NCBI GenBank assembly: GCA_018466975.1
Contig: CM031563.1
Location: 806,001 to 870,000 of the forward strand
From: Sparassis latifolia
Taxonomy: Eukaryota; Basidiomycota; Agaricomycetes; Polyporales; Sparassidaceae
Direction: 5' to 3'
Length of the DNA stretch: 64,000 nt
Below the pieces are notes generated by a model, which worked only from the letters and a program-made list of their open reading frames with translations, made no database searches and was not told the origin of the DNA. The position numbers and the translations under genes were made by a program. Shown one piece after another: positions 1-12,105 of this stretch; the first letter of the stretch is position 1, and every line of letters begins with the position of its first letter.

Positions 1-350
1 AATGAGCGCACCTGGAGAGAAGTAGAACGGTCTGTTCCTATTGTCAGTCCGTAGGCCATGCTGGTGGACGAGTATGACGGTGCAGAGAGAAGATGTTCGC
101 AGTGTCGAATTTGGTTTCGCCGACTCGGTCGGGTGACGGGAATCACAAGGTCACGTCACGGTGGTTCCGCTTTCCGCCAAGTCCGAGTCGGATATCCAGC
201 GCTCTGCGACGTTGCGCCTAGTCTAGGGCACGCAGTGCCCGTCGTACGTGAGGCGGTGCAGCGCGCGGTCCATGGTCCACCAATTTATTGAATCGATCAG
301 CCATCTCCATATTTTTTAAACCTGCATCGGACGAGCCGTGTACTTGAGTT
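1..350. other. Intergenic, no gene seen
   Basis: No reading frame here has splice sites or a recognisable product. It is the upstream flank of the ATPase gene that starts at 351. Confidence 0.5.
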
Positions 351-3005
351 ATGATGCATGCAGCTCGCTCTTTCCGACTGACATATTCCCTGCACACGCT
401 CGAAAGAGTTTCTTCGCCTCAATACATTCGTTTTGCTGTGGGTCCGCAATATCTAATCCTGGATCGTCTTGGGCAGTTCAAGTATACTGGTTTATCTCGA
501 TATTTTCATCAAAATACCCCTGCAAGAGCGTCTCCGAATTCGAAGTCAAATGGACCTTCTGATTATACCTCTGGAGAAAATGAACCGGATAAGGCACCGT
601 ATGCTCGTGGTTCTGCAAATTCTACGCGTCCAAGGGGAGGCAGTTTATCCCTCAGCTCATCCCCAGTTGTCGATGCCGTTATCACGGCAGTAATTGGTCT
701 TGGTATGGGTGAGTGTAAATATCCCTGGGCCTGTCTATCTTACGGCGCTGTTCTCTGTGTGTCTTATTCCATGTACGTACACTGGACCAGGTCTAACGAC
801 CGTTGGTCAACGTCGGGGTGCGCATACATACAACTCTTCGGGTTGTCCCTAGGCCGTTTCCGACAACTACGCATGCTAGCATATCTCTGCTGTAGACCGA
901 CACCCTCGTTCACTTGGCCTAGGCGGAGCTGAACATTCGTCTTACAGTATTCTTGGGTGGGATTGCCTATGTTGCCTGGTACAAGAAGAATGTCCTCGAC
1001 AAGGTAACAGCCATTTCCTCTTCGGAAGTCTTCAACGCTCACCCTCCGATCACTAGATGGAGCTTGCTTTCGCCGGGGGGTATGATCCAGCTCTTGAGCT
1101 AGCAAGTCATCGGAGAAGAAGGCACCGCACTCTGTCAGAAGAGCTGCAATCTAGCATAGATGGTTTGGCAGTGCAGCATATGCGACGGAAAGAGCAAGAT
1201 TTGGTTGATCGGATTGTCCATGGTATCGAAGTTGGGCAATACTTCGTCATTCTTGGGCCAAAGGTATGTAGTTAATGTGTTACGTTGTCGGTCTGTTAGG
1301 TGTATATGCATACATTAGTGATCCGGACAGGGGACAGGGAAAACCACGATGATATTTGACGCTATGCAGGCCGTACAAGCTGAAGGTGTCGCGATCTGCG
1401 ATGCACACCCCGATATGGAAGTCTTCAGGCTACGCCTAGGAAAAGCCCTCAATTACGAGTTCAATGAAGACACGCAAACTGGTCTATTCCAAAGACGTGA
1501 TCCTCGAGAAGGTGAGAATCTCTGTCTTGTTGTGTCCAAGCTGTTATTGACGGCCTGCGCAGGTGGTGCTGCTCTTGACATCGAACGAGGCTAGTGAACT
1601 GCGGCTTTCATACATCCACAGTCTCACTTTGGCCCACAGCCATGAACAAATTGGAGAAGGTGGCACTGCGCTACTCACGGCGGACTGACCGTCCCCTCAT
1701 CCTGATCTTGAATAACGTTCACTTCTTCCAGAACCAGGAGGAAGGAAGGAATATACTTCTTCAGCTACAGCAGCGCGCAGAATCCTGGGCTGCGAGTGGT
1801 AAGTTTGGATCTCAAGTAGTTTCATTCTGTGTAGAGTCAACTCAGCAAATTTCCCCGTCAGGCATTCTTACCATGGTTTTCAGCACGTCTGTAGTCCTCG
1901 ATTATTGAACTGCTTGCGTACTCACCAATGTAATCACTTTCAGCGACCATTCATGGCCATTATTTGTGATGAGTAAGCTCTGCCCTCGGTTCTTATGTGA
2001 GCATTACGATCTGACTCCAGAGACAGGAAAGAACGCTAGTAGACTGCGTGTTGGTTCTATTCCTCACTTTCTGAACATGAGCTTATGCTGCGATCAGATT
2101 GTGTCTGTCTCTGACCTCGAATGTGATGAAGCCGTGCGGGAGCTCATACGCACGCGCACGAGCAGCAGAAGCGCAGTAGAAAGTCTTGACATCTTCAAGG
2201 AGGCTGTTTCTATCGTCGGAGGCCGCCTCTCCTATCTCTCAAAAATATCTGAAGCTCAGGATATGCTCGAGCATTCGCAGACCCTGCTCGCGGTCGAAAA
2301 GGCGTGGTTGCAGAGCCAAATCGGACTCATACCTGACTGCGATGACGACGTAATGGACGAGCAAAAGTGGAGCTCTTCCTCTTGGCTCCTTCTGCGCGAG
2401 TTCGTGAGGCAGCACCGCGAAGACCAGCGGCGCAGAGTTGAAGCCATAGCTGCTGGTGCTCTCCTAGAAAATCCCGAGGAGCTGCCCCTGCCCAAGATAC
2501 CCTATGTAAGGGCGCTATTTTATCTCTATGATCTCGTGCTTATTCTTATAACAGTATAAGTGCCGTCAGATAATGACGCGCACCGACTTTTTGGAAGGTA
2601 TGTGAGCATTAGCCGCATTATTCTGAGTCGTTCTGATGTAGAGATTCTACAGATCTTGATAGAGCCAGTATAATAGCCATCGATGCACGTCTAACAATAT
2701 CTTACACTGTGGAAAGCTAACTGTGTTTCGAATACTCTGCAGGCTAATCACGACGTGATGCCCGATTCATTACTGCTGCTCCATGCAGCAACACAAGTGG
2801 TCGAAGAAGACGGGTTCGATGATCTCTTGGACAACGTGCGCAACAGGATAGACGAAATCGAGAGCTTGCACCGTACGCGGGAACTCGTAGTATGTTTTCT
2901 GTTGCGTATGTTGTTTCTTCTTCCTCCTGACGACTGATTATGGTGCAGTTCAAGCAAACTGGTACGGATGAACATATTCGTATTGCCATCCGAAGAGCAA
3001 AATAA
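351..3005 (+). CDS. Mitochondrial membrane-anchored P-loop (AAA/Arch_ATPase-like) protein
   Basis: Predicted about 583 aa from fourteen exons: 351-708, 948-1003, 1057-1263, 1331-1511, 1563-1589, 1640-1798, 1862-1886, 1944-1972, 2027-2049, 2098-2505, 2555-2597, 2653-2684, 2743-2889, 2949-3005. The N-terminus (MMHAARSFRLTYSLHTLERV) is basic and amphipathic like a mitochondrial presequence. One transmembrane segment follows near residues 110-138 and spans the first splice junction. Walker A is GPKGTGKTT, formed across the 1263/1331 junction. The Walker B position reads LILILNNVHFF, so the usual acidic residue is replaced by Asn. The C-terminal third is helical, with no named domain I recognise. 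Introns 1590-1639 and 2685-2742 require GC donors to keep frame. Family (ATP-binding protein in the inner membrane or matrix) is inferred; the substrate is unknown. The C-terminal stop is the least certain part. Confidence 0.75.
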
Positions 3006-3232
3006 CTGGCGGGGCCGCTTCGCCCTCAGGCTCAGCACATTTCTAGAACGGCTGGAAGCATATCGATATCAGTATGCGACATTTCGCCGGTCCCTCAGTA
3101 GGATTGCAAGACGGCAACCTCTCGAGTTCGGAACTCCATCGTATTGTACATGAACATACTTACGAACAGTTGCTATGTACTATGTACGGAGATGTATTTA
3201 TATTGCACGTCGCATCTCGAATTCACTCGTTT

Positions 3233-4358
3233 TCAAGGTTTGTCAAAGCGACGATAGTATACATAGGCGTCCACGTATTCCTCGCCCGGAGTACCATCTG
3301 CCTTCTTCAGCCGGCCGGCACGGGGAATCAAGCCTGCCTTCGTGAAATTAAGAGCCTCCCACAATCTACTCAAATGAATACGTTAGATGACGTAGAGAAG
3401 TACGGATGAATCGCAAGGATCCCGGGAAAATCACGACCGGCCTTGACGCGAAAGACTGACCTGACGCTAGCCGTGTTGTTCACGTATACCAGATTGAAAA
3501 CACTGGCCTCATATCCGAGGCGAGGAGCGTAGTAGAGGAAGGAACGTGCCAGGACCGACCCTATACCCTTCCCGCGTTGTGAAGGGGGTACGAGGAAGCC
3601 CGCATTGCAAATCTACAAGAAGTATTCACTTGTAAGCCCCCGGAACTCACACATGTAAAGCAGTTATTCGAAAGACGGAAGACAAGACAATGTTGTGATT
3701 GTCAACCGCTTGGGAAATGATATGTACGGCGAAATGCCTGATGCCATGTTGGCATTGAGATAAAACCGGAAAGCACAAAGTCCATAGGGCGGCTAAGTGC
3801 AGCAAACATCGTAATGTCACTTACATGCGAGGAACGGCCAGGATAGTTGGGTTTTACCTAAGATCACCAATTCATACAAAGTTAGTACAAGAGATGGCTG
3901 ATGATATCGTGGCTCACGTAGTAGCATCCGGCTATGCAATCCTCCCAACTTCGTCCGTTCCTAGCCTCTTCTATCCCCTGCGAAATCTCGCCACCATCGT
4001 GTGCCTTGCTGTCCTCCTTACCGTCTCCAAGGACCGCAATTAGCACGTCTCCAGCGAAGTAATAGGCCTTGAACATCTCTTCGGTGTAGATCTCTCCCGC
4101 GAGGATCTCCTGCGGATAGCTTAACCCTCGATCCAGTTCATCTGCGAACACGGCATGCAGGTATGGGAGCAGTCCTGGCAGAGCAAGCGCGGTCGACACG
4201 GTGAGGTGATGGATCGTCAGATGATTAACATCGGAACGGGTGCGAGTGGTCCTCAGATGCCATAAAGTGGACGGAAGTGTAACTGTGCGGCTTGGGCCTA
4301 GGATAGCACCGTAGGCAGACATTTCTTGTGGTCGAAAAAGCCGCAGAACTATGGTCAA
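3233..4358 (-). CDS. GNAT-family N-acetyltransferase (Mpr1-like)
   Basis: Four exons: 3918-4358, 3825-3857, 3461-3612, 3233-3365; about 252 aa. All junctions keep phase. The acetyl-CoA pyrophosphate-binding loop reads PPSQRGKGIGSVL, the Q/RxxGxG/A signature of GNAT motif A. The KPNYPGRSSH block, the SVFNLVYVNNTASVRLWE block and the RAGRL C-terminal block match the fungal family that includes yeast Mpr1 (L-azetidine-2-carboxylate/proline-analogue acetyltransferase). Substrate here is not shown; most members are annotated only as GNAT proteins. It is convergent with the ATPase gene, with about 230 bp between the stops, and divergent from the hydrolase at 5075. Confidence 0.85.
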
Positions 4359-5074
4359 GTAGCGATCGCGATAAAATGATATGCAGCGGCCACACTTTTG
4401 AGCTCAGAGACTAATGCCTGAATCCGGTCCCGGAAGTGCAGTGCTCCGTGGCATAGCTGAGAGCACGACCGACATTCTAGTGAATTCTGTGGACTCCCGA
4501 GCACACGGAAGAGACGTAGATGATCCACTGCATGCGCCGATACTGTAATGGGCCAATGGCAGCGTTCATACGCGACCACTCCACGTGGCAACTGATTCGC
4601 ATTCTCTTCAACAACAACGTCGATTAAAGGAAATCGGCTGCAGCAGAAAGTTTGCTATTGACCATAGCTAAAATCGTGCGGGAACCGATTCTTCGGATTG
4701 TTGAGGTGCGAGGAGGAGAATAGCAAAACCCAGCCACGAGGCATATCTCCCGGCCCGCACTTACTTCATGACGAACGTCTCACAACTAATCTCGGCATCA
4801 CACTCAGATATGCTGCACGAATGACGGGTCGATGACCTTCAACATGACACCTCAACGTAACGGAGATACTAGCTACATATATAGTACGAGACCAAGACGC
4901 TAGCACTGGCAGCTGCGAGGTGATTGAGTCAGCGGCGCTAGTCATCGCATCAACCCGTGTTGTTCCCACTATGGTACATCATGATCATAATAAGTACATG
5001 CCGCCTCTTGTATCTGAACCTCATCGTCGCTGATGCCCTCACTAGTCTCGCAAGCCTAGACAATCAACATATTA
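4359..5074. promoter_or_regulatory. Divergent intergenic promoter region
   Basis: 716 bp lies between two divergently transcribed genes. I see no supported gene, and no motif that I can assign with confidence. Confidence 0.4.
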
Positions 5075-6822
5075 ATGGGCTTGCTCTTCAGTGTTCTGCT
5101 CCCTGCAGGATATTATCTCCCTAAACTGTACTTTCATTCCCCTCGTCCTTCTCTCTCTGTCCGGACTTCGCTCGGCTCCAAAGAAGTTCAACGTATATCC
5201 TTGCGGTCCTTCGTAGAGTCGAAGTGCCCTAGCCTTTACACAGAATTTCGTCCTGCATGGTGGTTGTACAGGTCAGTATGTTCTTTGAGGCCAGCTTCTT
5301 GAAGGCCAACAATTGAGCGTGTTACAGTGGACATCTCCAGACAGGCTATTCTGTAGTCGGTGACTTCTCCAAGGTCGACAAGGTTGAATATGATAGGTAG
5401 GAAGCCCATAGCATTTCGTTGATGTTCTTATTCATTTATGGGATTTGTAGAACATTTCTCAGAACATTAGATGGTGGCACAATGTAAGCAATAAGCAATA
5501 CCGTCCGCTCAGCCTGTTCTCCCAGCTCATGGCTGTGCATACACAGAGGCGTAGATTTTACTCCTTCTGGAGATCAGGATTTGCTGAAAGATGATACACC
5601 CATCGTTGTAGCTTTACATGGATTGACTGGAGGCACGTCTTTGTTCCGGTTCTATTCGTGGTTATTAATATTGATCGTCATTTCCAGGATCTCATGAGGC
5701 GTATGTGCGTACTATATTGGCTCCAGTATGCGCACCTGTGAAACAAGGCGGATTGGGGTATCGGGGAGTTGTCGTGAACTTTCGCGGCTGTGAGTCGTCG
5801 TACCTTTGGCATAGCGTTATGCTGATCCACTACTTAGGTGCTGGCGTACCAATTACTAGCCCGCAGCTCTATTCTGCCGGTCACACCGAAGATGTCCGGG
5901 TGGCGGTCATGTATATCGCGCGTAAATATCCGAAAGCACCGCTTATTGGCCTGGGCTTCTCTCTCGGCGCGAACGTTATGACCCGGTATCTGGCTGAAGA
6001 AGGGCAGAATAGTAGGCTTGTTGCTGGTTGTGTTCTCGCATGCGTAAGTTCGCCCGTGGTTGTCTGGGTTTTCAGTTATATGCTCACTGCCGTTGTAAGT
6101 CTTGGGACCTCGTGAAGAACGGCATAGCGTGAGTGTGTCTCCGCACTGCTACCGTATCATACGTTCTCATGCATTGCGTATTATCCAGATTGGATGGCCA
6201 CTTCCTGAACCATGTTGTATACTCCAAGGCGATGGGCACCAACTTGCAGAAACTAGTCAAACGGCACGAAGCCAGCCTCTCCAAGTTCAGCGACCACCCG
6301 GTCGGTAAAGCGGTGCCGAAGGTCCTCAGTCTCAAGACCCCTGCGCTCATCGATTTCGACGAGAACATGACTCGGCTTGCGGGCGGTTCCAGCCCACCAT
6401 TTCCATTTCCTTCCGCTCATGAATACTATGTGTGGGCCTCTAGCCATGACGTCCTCGGGCGTATACGTGTGCCCTTCCTCGCCATCTCCTCAGAGGATGA
6501 TCCGATCGTGCAAGTTTTGCCCGTGGACACAGGGGAGAACGAATGGGTGGTCTTCGCTGTCACGAAGAAAGGTGGGCATCTTGGGTGGTTCGAGGCTGGC
6601 AGCTCGTTCGGCGAAGTGCAGCGGTGGATTAGGAAGCCGGTCGTCGAGTGGATAAGGGCCGTCGGTCAGGATCTGGTGATGTCTCGACAGGGAAAGCCGT
6701 TGCATGTTGTTGACGGTTTCTTGAAGGAGGTCGGCCGGGACGATATTGGGTGTATGGAGATTGGAGGACGCGAACACGTCGTAGGTGTTGCAGGAGAGGA
6801 AGGTCTTCTCGCTGGTTTGTGA
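5075..6822 (+). CDS. Alpha/beta hydrolase, YheT/EMB8 (EEB1/EHT1) family
   Basis: Eight exons: 5075-5271, 5328-5396, 5451-5483, 5547-5632, 5688-5789, 5838-6043, 6100-6128, 6189-6822; about 451 aa. The oxyanion-loop segment is HGLTGGSHEAYVR, formed across the 5632/5688 junction. The nucleophile elbow is GLGFSLGANVMTRYL with Ser in GFSLG. The charge-relay Asp is likely in SSEDDPIV and the His in GGHLGWFE, so the triad is complete. The family includes yeast medium-chain acyl-CoA:ethanol O-acyltransferase/esterases Eeb1 and Eht1 and animal ABHD1/3. Ester synthesis or hydrolysis on lipid substrates is therefore likely, but the exact substrate is inferred. The intron 5633-5687 begins with GC. Confidence 0.92.
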
Positions 6823-6980
6823 ACATGATTGGACACCGCTGGTTATTTCGAGGGAGGTCATTGCGAGCGTCTAGAGTATGGAGCAGAGATACACATGTAC
6901 ATGATATCGATAATGTGAGCGTAGTAGTCACTATCTCTAGACACCGGTGTACACCAATCGCACTGAATGCGGTTGAACGT

Positions 6981-7392
6981 TCATACGAGAACGGCGATGG
7001 CAGAAAGTCCGCCCGCAACAGCAGCGGCAGCGGCCAGCGCATTCGATGTCCCTTTCGTTGTTGCTGAAACCGCGCCTGAGGAGGAGATGGCATCGACGGT
7101 TCCGTTCACCTGCGGTTGACATAGTGAGTTTCTCGACAACGTCATCCTCGAATCAGTGGTGACAACTCTACTTACCCCGGAGCATCCTTGAGAGCATCCG
7201 AGATTGTTGTTCTCGGCGACGACTTGTGCAATTTTCTTGTCGATTGGTTCTGGGACTGGGACTGGTGTAGGCGTCGAAAGAACTGCAGCGGAAGACGTTG
7301 TAGATGGGAGCCGAATGTATGCAAAGAACAGACGCACCTAAGGTGACACAGAGCAGAAGGAGCGTGAACGTTTGCAGGGTACGTGGATACAT
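6981..7392 (-). CDS. Small secreted, possibly GPI-anchored protein
   Basis: Three exons: 7338-7392, 7176-7282, 6981-7109; 96 aa. The N-terminus MYPRTLQTFTLLLLCVTL is a typical signal peptide. A short Pro-Thr-Val run follows (STPTPVPVPEP), then a charged helix and two cysteines in LGCSQGCSG. The C-terminus is Ser/Thr/Ala-rich and ends in a hydrophobic Ala/Gly/Leu stretch, as expected for a GPI-attachment signal. No known domain was recognised. A TATAAA on the minus strand at 7555-7560 may be its core promoter. It sits tail to tail with the hydrolase (about 160 bp). It may be an effector-like or wall protein; function unknown. Confidence 0.7.
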
Positions 7393-8298
7393 TTTATGAA
7401 GTATGAGGGTAAACAAGTCGCAGTTCTTGTAGGGTATCAAGATATGCACGGTATAGCCACTAAGGAGCGAGTTTACAGCTACGGAGAGCTGGAGGCCTGG
7501 GTGGTAGGATGAGTCGATCAACGAGCTGAAGATGCTGTTATCACTTTCCCAGACTTTATAGAAGATTGGTGGGCCATTCAGCCTATGGGTCGTTGTTCTT
7601 TGCAGGCGGAGTTGCATGGTGACTTAACAGATTGAGTACAAGGAGTAGGAGGGAGCAAAAGGATTCCCATATTCGGAAGAACGTATATTACTGGGGGTAA
7701 ACGTCAAGCTCTTGACATCATGCGACATGCATATCAGAGAAGGGGGTACTCGAGCAGAAAGGATACAACAGTGTACATTGGTACAGTATGTTAAGCCGGT
7801 TTGTGAACATACACAGTTGCCTGCCATATCAGGCGCGATGTGTTCAAACTTCCACGTGCCAGGCTTGGATCGGCCCCCCCGGGCCGAGTGGCCCTCTGCT
7901 TTGGTTGTAAATCTAACGCAAATCTAACGGAATGTTTTCTTGCCTGGAGTTATACTATGACTGACTTTCAGTGAGCGTTGTGTACCACTTCTCAGCAGGG
8001 CGAGATCTGGTTGCGGGTCAACGTACGACACCATGGACGCCCCGACTGTACTCAGTGTTGCGTCACTTGAAAGTCTGAGCAGCATGTCTCTCTTTTGATC
8101 GACAGTGGCTATTAGATGCATGTTGTCCACCAATGAAAATGTGACTGCATCTTGTTGTATCCTTTCTCAGACTTCATTGATCTCGGAGGTGCGTAATGCA
8201 TAAATATAATAGTATCCAGGGTACAACTGACTATCACCTTTCGCTGCCAAGTATTTCTGCCAGACGGTCTCGCAATGCACGGCCGACGGAAGTCTTGT
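7393..8298. other. Intergenic, no supported gene
   Basis: About 900 bp between two small secreted-protein genes. The first 170 bp hold the likely promoter of the 96-aa gene. No other frame with credible splice sites was found. Confidence 0.45.
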
Positions 8299-8563
8299 TC
8301 ACTTCAGGAACAACAGGGCCGAGTCCGGGATCCGACCATGAAGAGGAAGGTGCATGAACGGATGCTCTACGATTCTCTGGCGTTCGGGAAGACCAGACAG
8401 GTTATCAACTGTGGCATCATCGAGTTGGGGATCCAGCTGTGAATCTGCAGAAAATATCAGGATATGCATTATGCACTCCTGAAAAACCCAGTCACTCACA
8501 TGGTAGTGACCATGCCAGGGCAATGAGACCAATGCTAACAGCCATGACGGTGATGAAACCCAT
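8299..8563 (-). CDS. Very small secreted protein (69 aa)
   Basis: Two exons, 8500-8563 and 8299-8444, with a 55-bp intron (donor GTGAGT, acceptor TGCAG). The first exon encodes MGFITVMAVSIGLIALAWSL, a strong signal peptide. The mature part is about 48 residues, acidic then His/Pro-rich, and has no cysteine. No family recognised. The exact coincidence of a signal peptide, a canonical intron and a continuous second exon supports a real gene despite its size. A minus-strand TATAAA at 8685-8690 lies about 120 bp upstream of the ATG. Confidence 0.55.
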
Positions 8564-9495
8564 TGGAATCGTTGGACTTGCGATTTGCTGAGATGTGGCT
8601 GGAAGACGGAAGGGTGAGTTGTTCCTGAGCAATGCTGAGCTTTTATGGGGAGGTGCACAGTCCGCGTTTAAGCCATGCAGCGCATTTATAAGCGGAGCAA
8701 TGGTCCACGTTCACAAATTCCTGTGTGGAGCCCCATGATACTTCTCGTCTTGAAACAAAGTAACTTTGCGTTCGCATCTCGGCCCTTTGTCACTGGCAGC
8801 AGCGAGGCTGATGCATCTTTACACAGCTTCTCAACTGCCACAGCAGCAGATATCATAGCTCTAATAGAGGCCCACGGACGTCTGCCATTGGATTTGTGGC
8901 CGGGTATCAGTACCAACATGTAAGTTGATCATTGCCGCCAGGACTATTGTCGCGTGGAATACGTCAGTATGTGTCTAAAATCGTACTCCCATTCAGAAGG
9001 ACGATATTGTAGGCCAAGGAATGTTTGCGTTGTACAGTTGGCTCAAGGTTCTGCTCATATGTACTTTCTGACTTTCGAAACCTTGTGTTCATGTCATGTG
9101 CCACTCTTTTGTCGGATCACCTGACTATCTCGTTCCTGCCAGCCACGCTTAATGCTCGCGCGATAAGGTGCTTTTTTTGTATGTGATCCTGTAATTTCTG
9201 ACCATTAAGTAGGTCCTCTGGCGTCCTACTCGCATCTCCACTGGTGTCCGTTTTCCGGATCTGGTTAACCGTCAGTATTCTAACGAAACCATCTCTTTGT
9301 ATGGTCGCTGGGAGCTCCTCTCAGCATGATAGATAAAAGCCTCGTGGAATCTTTCCTTGGACACGCGTGCCAGGGAATTCCGTCTGAAGTCGCTTCGCTG
9401 ACCCGGAACGTTGCGTTATCTGACTGTCGACCTCATTTATAAGTATCACCACCATATGTTGCCACTGATCAGCTCTTCCACGATCTGTGGTGGTC
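8564..9495. promoter_or_regulatory. Divergent region upstream of secreted-protein and amidase genes
   Basis: 932 bp with TATA-like boxes near both ends: 8685-8690 (minus) and 9436-9442 (plus). No gene is supported inside it. Confidence 0.4.
9436..9442 (+). promoter_or_regulatory. TATA-box candidate of the amidase gene
   Basis: TTTATAA lies about 55-60 bp upstream of the amidase ATG at 9496. Confidence 0.4.
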
Positions 9496-11835
9496 ATGAA
9501 ATTCCTCTGTCACATCGCTGCTGTTTTCGCAGTCTTCTATCTCACCGTGGTAGACCAGGTCTTCAGTGTTGCAGCAGCTGTTCAGGTCCCCCTGTCACTC
9601 TCAGGCAGCACTCTCATTCTCGGCGGCGTCTCATACTTTGTCCCCCCATCTCCAGTGTCCAAGTTTGAAGCAGACGGTCTGACCGAGAGAATAACAAAGA
9701 AGCTCGGACGAAATCTTATTCCGTTTTCGATTCTTCCCACTTCATTGGTCCACTTCGACGAGAATGCCTTCGCAGAGACTTTGTCTGGATGGGCGACACA
9801 AGATGACGTTTGGAGCATGCCATTTCTGACTGGTTCGCCAACTGCATATCATGCCTTGTCCCTTGTCTGACGCGCGATTCTTCTCATGTACACAAGGGGT
9901 TTATATCACTTTCAATGGGTCTCATTCTTCTCCTTCCATCTCTTCCGGAGTGATTGCTGCCCAGGAGAAGTACGGGGTTGACTTCATACTTTATTCCACG
10001 AGATATGCTGGTGGGCTTGACCCATCTCAACCTCTTCCTTCAGGCCCATATTTCCTGGAGCCGTTAACTGGAAATATATACGAAGGTGCATATACCTGTG
10101 AATACTGATACTTATTGGTTAAAATCGCTCTGAACATTTAGCGTACCGCCTCTACAACGACGAGCAGCAGTCCTTCTTGTATGGCACTGTGCCTGACAAG
10201 AATGGTAGTTTCCAGGTTCTGCCTGCCAAAATTCCCGGCGCGGCGACTGAAACGATTGCTGTCCCATCTCGTCTCTACTTTTCACCGACAGCCGAAAAGC
10301 CATTTGCAGGTTTCCGTCTGGCGGTGAAAGATATCTACGATGTTCAAGGTCTACGCACCGGTTGCGGAAATCGTGCCTACTTCAACCTCTACCCACCGAA
10401 GAATCGGACAGCTCCTGCGTTGCAGCGACTCCTCGACGCCGGTATAGTCCTTGTTGGAAAGGCAAAGACATCGCAATTCGCCAACGGCGAGGTGGCAACG
10501 GACGATTGGGTCGATCTCCATGCACCATACAATCCTCGGGGCGACGGCTATCAAGATGGCAGCAGCTCGTCCACTGGGCCAGGCACCAGTATGGCTGCGT
10601 ATCCTTGGCTTGACTTCGCCATCGGGAGCGATACCGGAGGCTCAATGAGAGGGCCTGCGGGTGCAAACGGCCTGTATGGAAACCGACCGTCGCACGGTGC
10701 AGTGTCTACGGACGATGTGATGCCGCTCTCACCAGAACTAGACACGCTCGGAATCTTCTCCCGTGATGCGAAGTCATGGGCGGCGGTGGGACATTGGTGG
10801 TATGAGAACTTTACCTCTGTAAGTCAACGTAGAAAGTTCGTCGCCAACTGGCTGATACCTGTGTCCTCAGTACTCCCAGTATCCTCAGACTATCCTTTTT
10901 CCGGTTGACGCTTTCGGTGGTAGCTATCTCAGTCAACCCCCTGCAGCGGGTACCACCGCGGCAACGTTCAACACCTTCATCGGCAAGCTCGAGAAGTTTT
11001 TAGGCACTCAGCGCACCGAGATGAACCTTACAGCCCTGTGGACCGAAACTAAGCCATCGAACATTTCTGCATCACTTCGTGAAATGCTGAACACCACCTA
11101 TCCAATCCTCATTGCGAGTGATCAGACCTCACTGCTGGCTGATCCATTCTTGGCTGATTACGCTGCTGCCAATGGCGGCCGTAAACCCTTTATTGATCCA
11201 GCACCCTTGACACGATGGGAGTATGGCTGGTCGCTGCCCGCTGAGGCCCACGACGAGGCGGTTGTGAACAAGACCGTCTTCATGAGCTGGTTCACGAATG
11301 AGGTGGTGAAAGGTGGGAATTCGGACACATGTTCCGATAGCGTATTTCTCTACCCCCAAAGCTCTGGAGCTACCAACTACCGCAACGCATACTCTGGGTG
11401 AGTTGGAAATCACAGTTTGGTGGCGACGAGGATTCCCTAACGTTCCCATAGGCCGCCCAGTACGCCGTTTGGCTTCTCATCTGGCCGCATCGCTGTGTTA
11501 GCAGAAACACCGGATATGGTTGTCCCAAGTGAGATTTCTTCCCATATCGATCTTCCACCGGTCCCCGAATTATGATATTCTTTGCAGTTGGCGAGGCCCC
11601 GTACAACTCAACGATCACAGGCCAGACAGAATACCTTTCTGTAACGCTGAGCTTTATCGCTGCCAAAAATTGCGCGAGTACCGTTCCCATTTTCATGCAC
11701 TCCTATGACATTTGCTGACGATCTTCATAGGATTTGATGTTGTTCAACTTGTTCGCGGCTCTTCAGGACGCCGGAGTCCTCAACCCAGTACTTACGGGTT
11801 CTAGGTTATTCGTGGAAGATGCCATAGAGGAATGA
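9496..11835 (+). CDS. Secreted amidase-signature enzyme with Arp1-like N-terminal domain
   Basis: Seven exons: 9496-9832, 9897-10085, 10142-10818, 10871-11397, 11452-11528, 11588-11673, 11731-11835; about 665 aa. The start at 9496 gives a signal peptide ([19 protein letters not shown]). Residues about 30-230 resemble the N-terminal domain seen before amidase domains in Arp1-like fungal proteins. The amidase part follows. The catalytic Lys is in LAVKDIYDV, the cis-Ser in the SSSSTGPG loop, and the nucleophile Ser in [13 protein letters not shown], so the Ser-cisSer-Lys triad is intact. Several NxS/T sites fit secretion. Expected activity is amide hydrolysis outside the cell; the substrate is unknown. 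The last intron starts either with GC at 11674 or with GT at 11683; the first fits the family better. Confidence 0.9.
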
Positions 11836-12105
11836 TTGGTTCAGGTGACGCAGATGGGTCGTAGCAGAAATAATGCTGAAGTTGGGCATGTGGAAGCACT
11901 TCCTCAAAATATTTGAACCGTCAGTTCAGTATACAAGAGATTATGTTAGGTATCTATTGCTTAGAAGTGATTAGCAATACGTCCATGAGATGATGATATA
12001 TGATGAATCCACACCCCAACTATCGCAAAATTCAGAAATGCTACAAGGAACGTGTGACAAGATGACTGATGATACGTTACAGAAGGCGAGTTGGGTATGA
12101 GTAGG

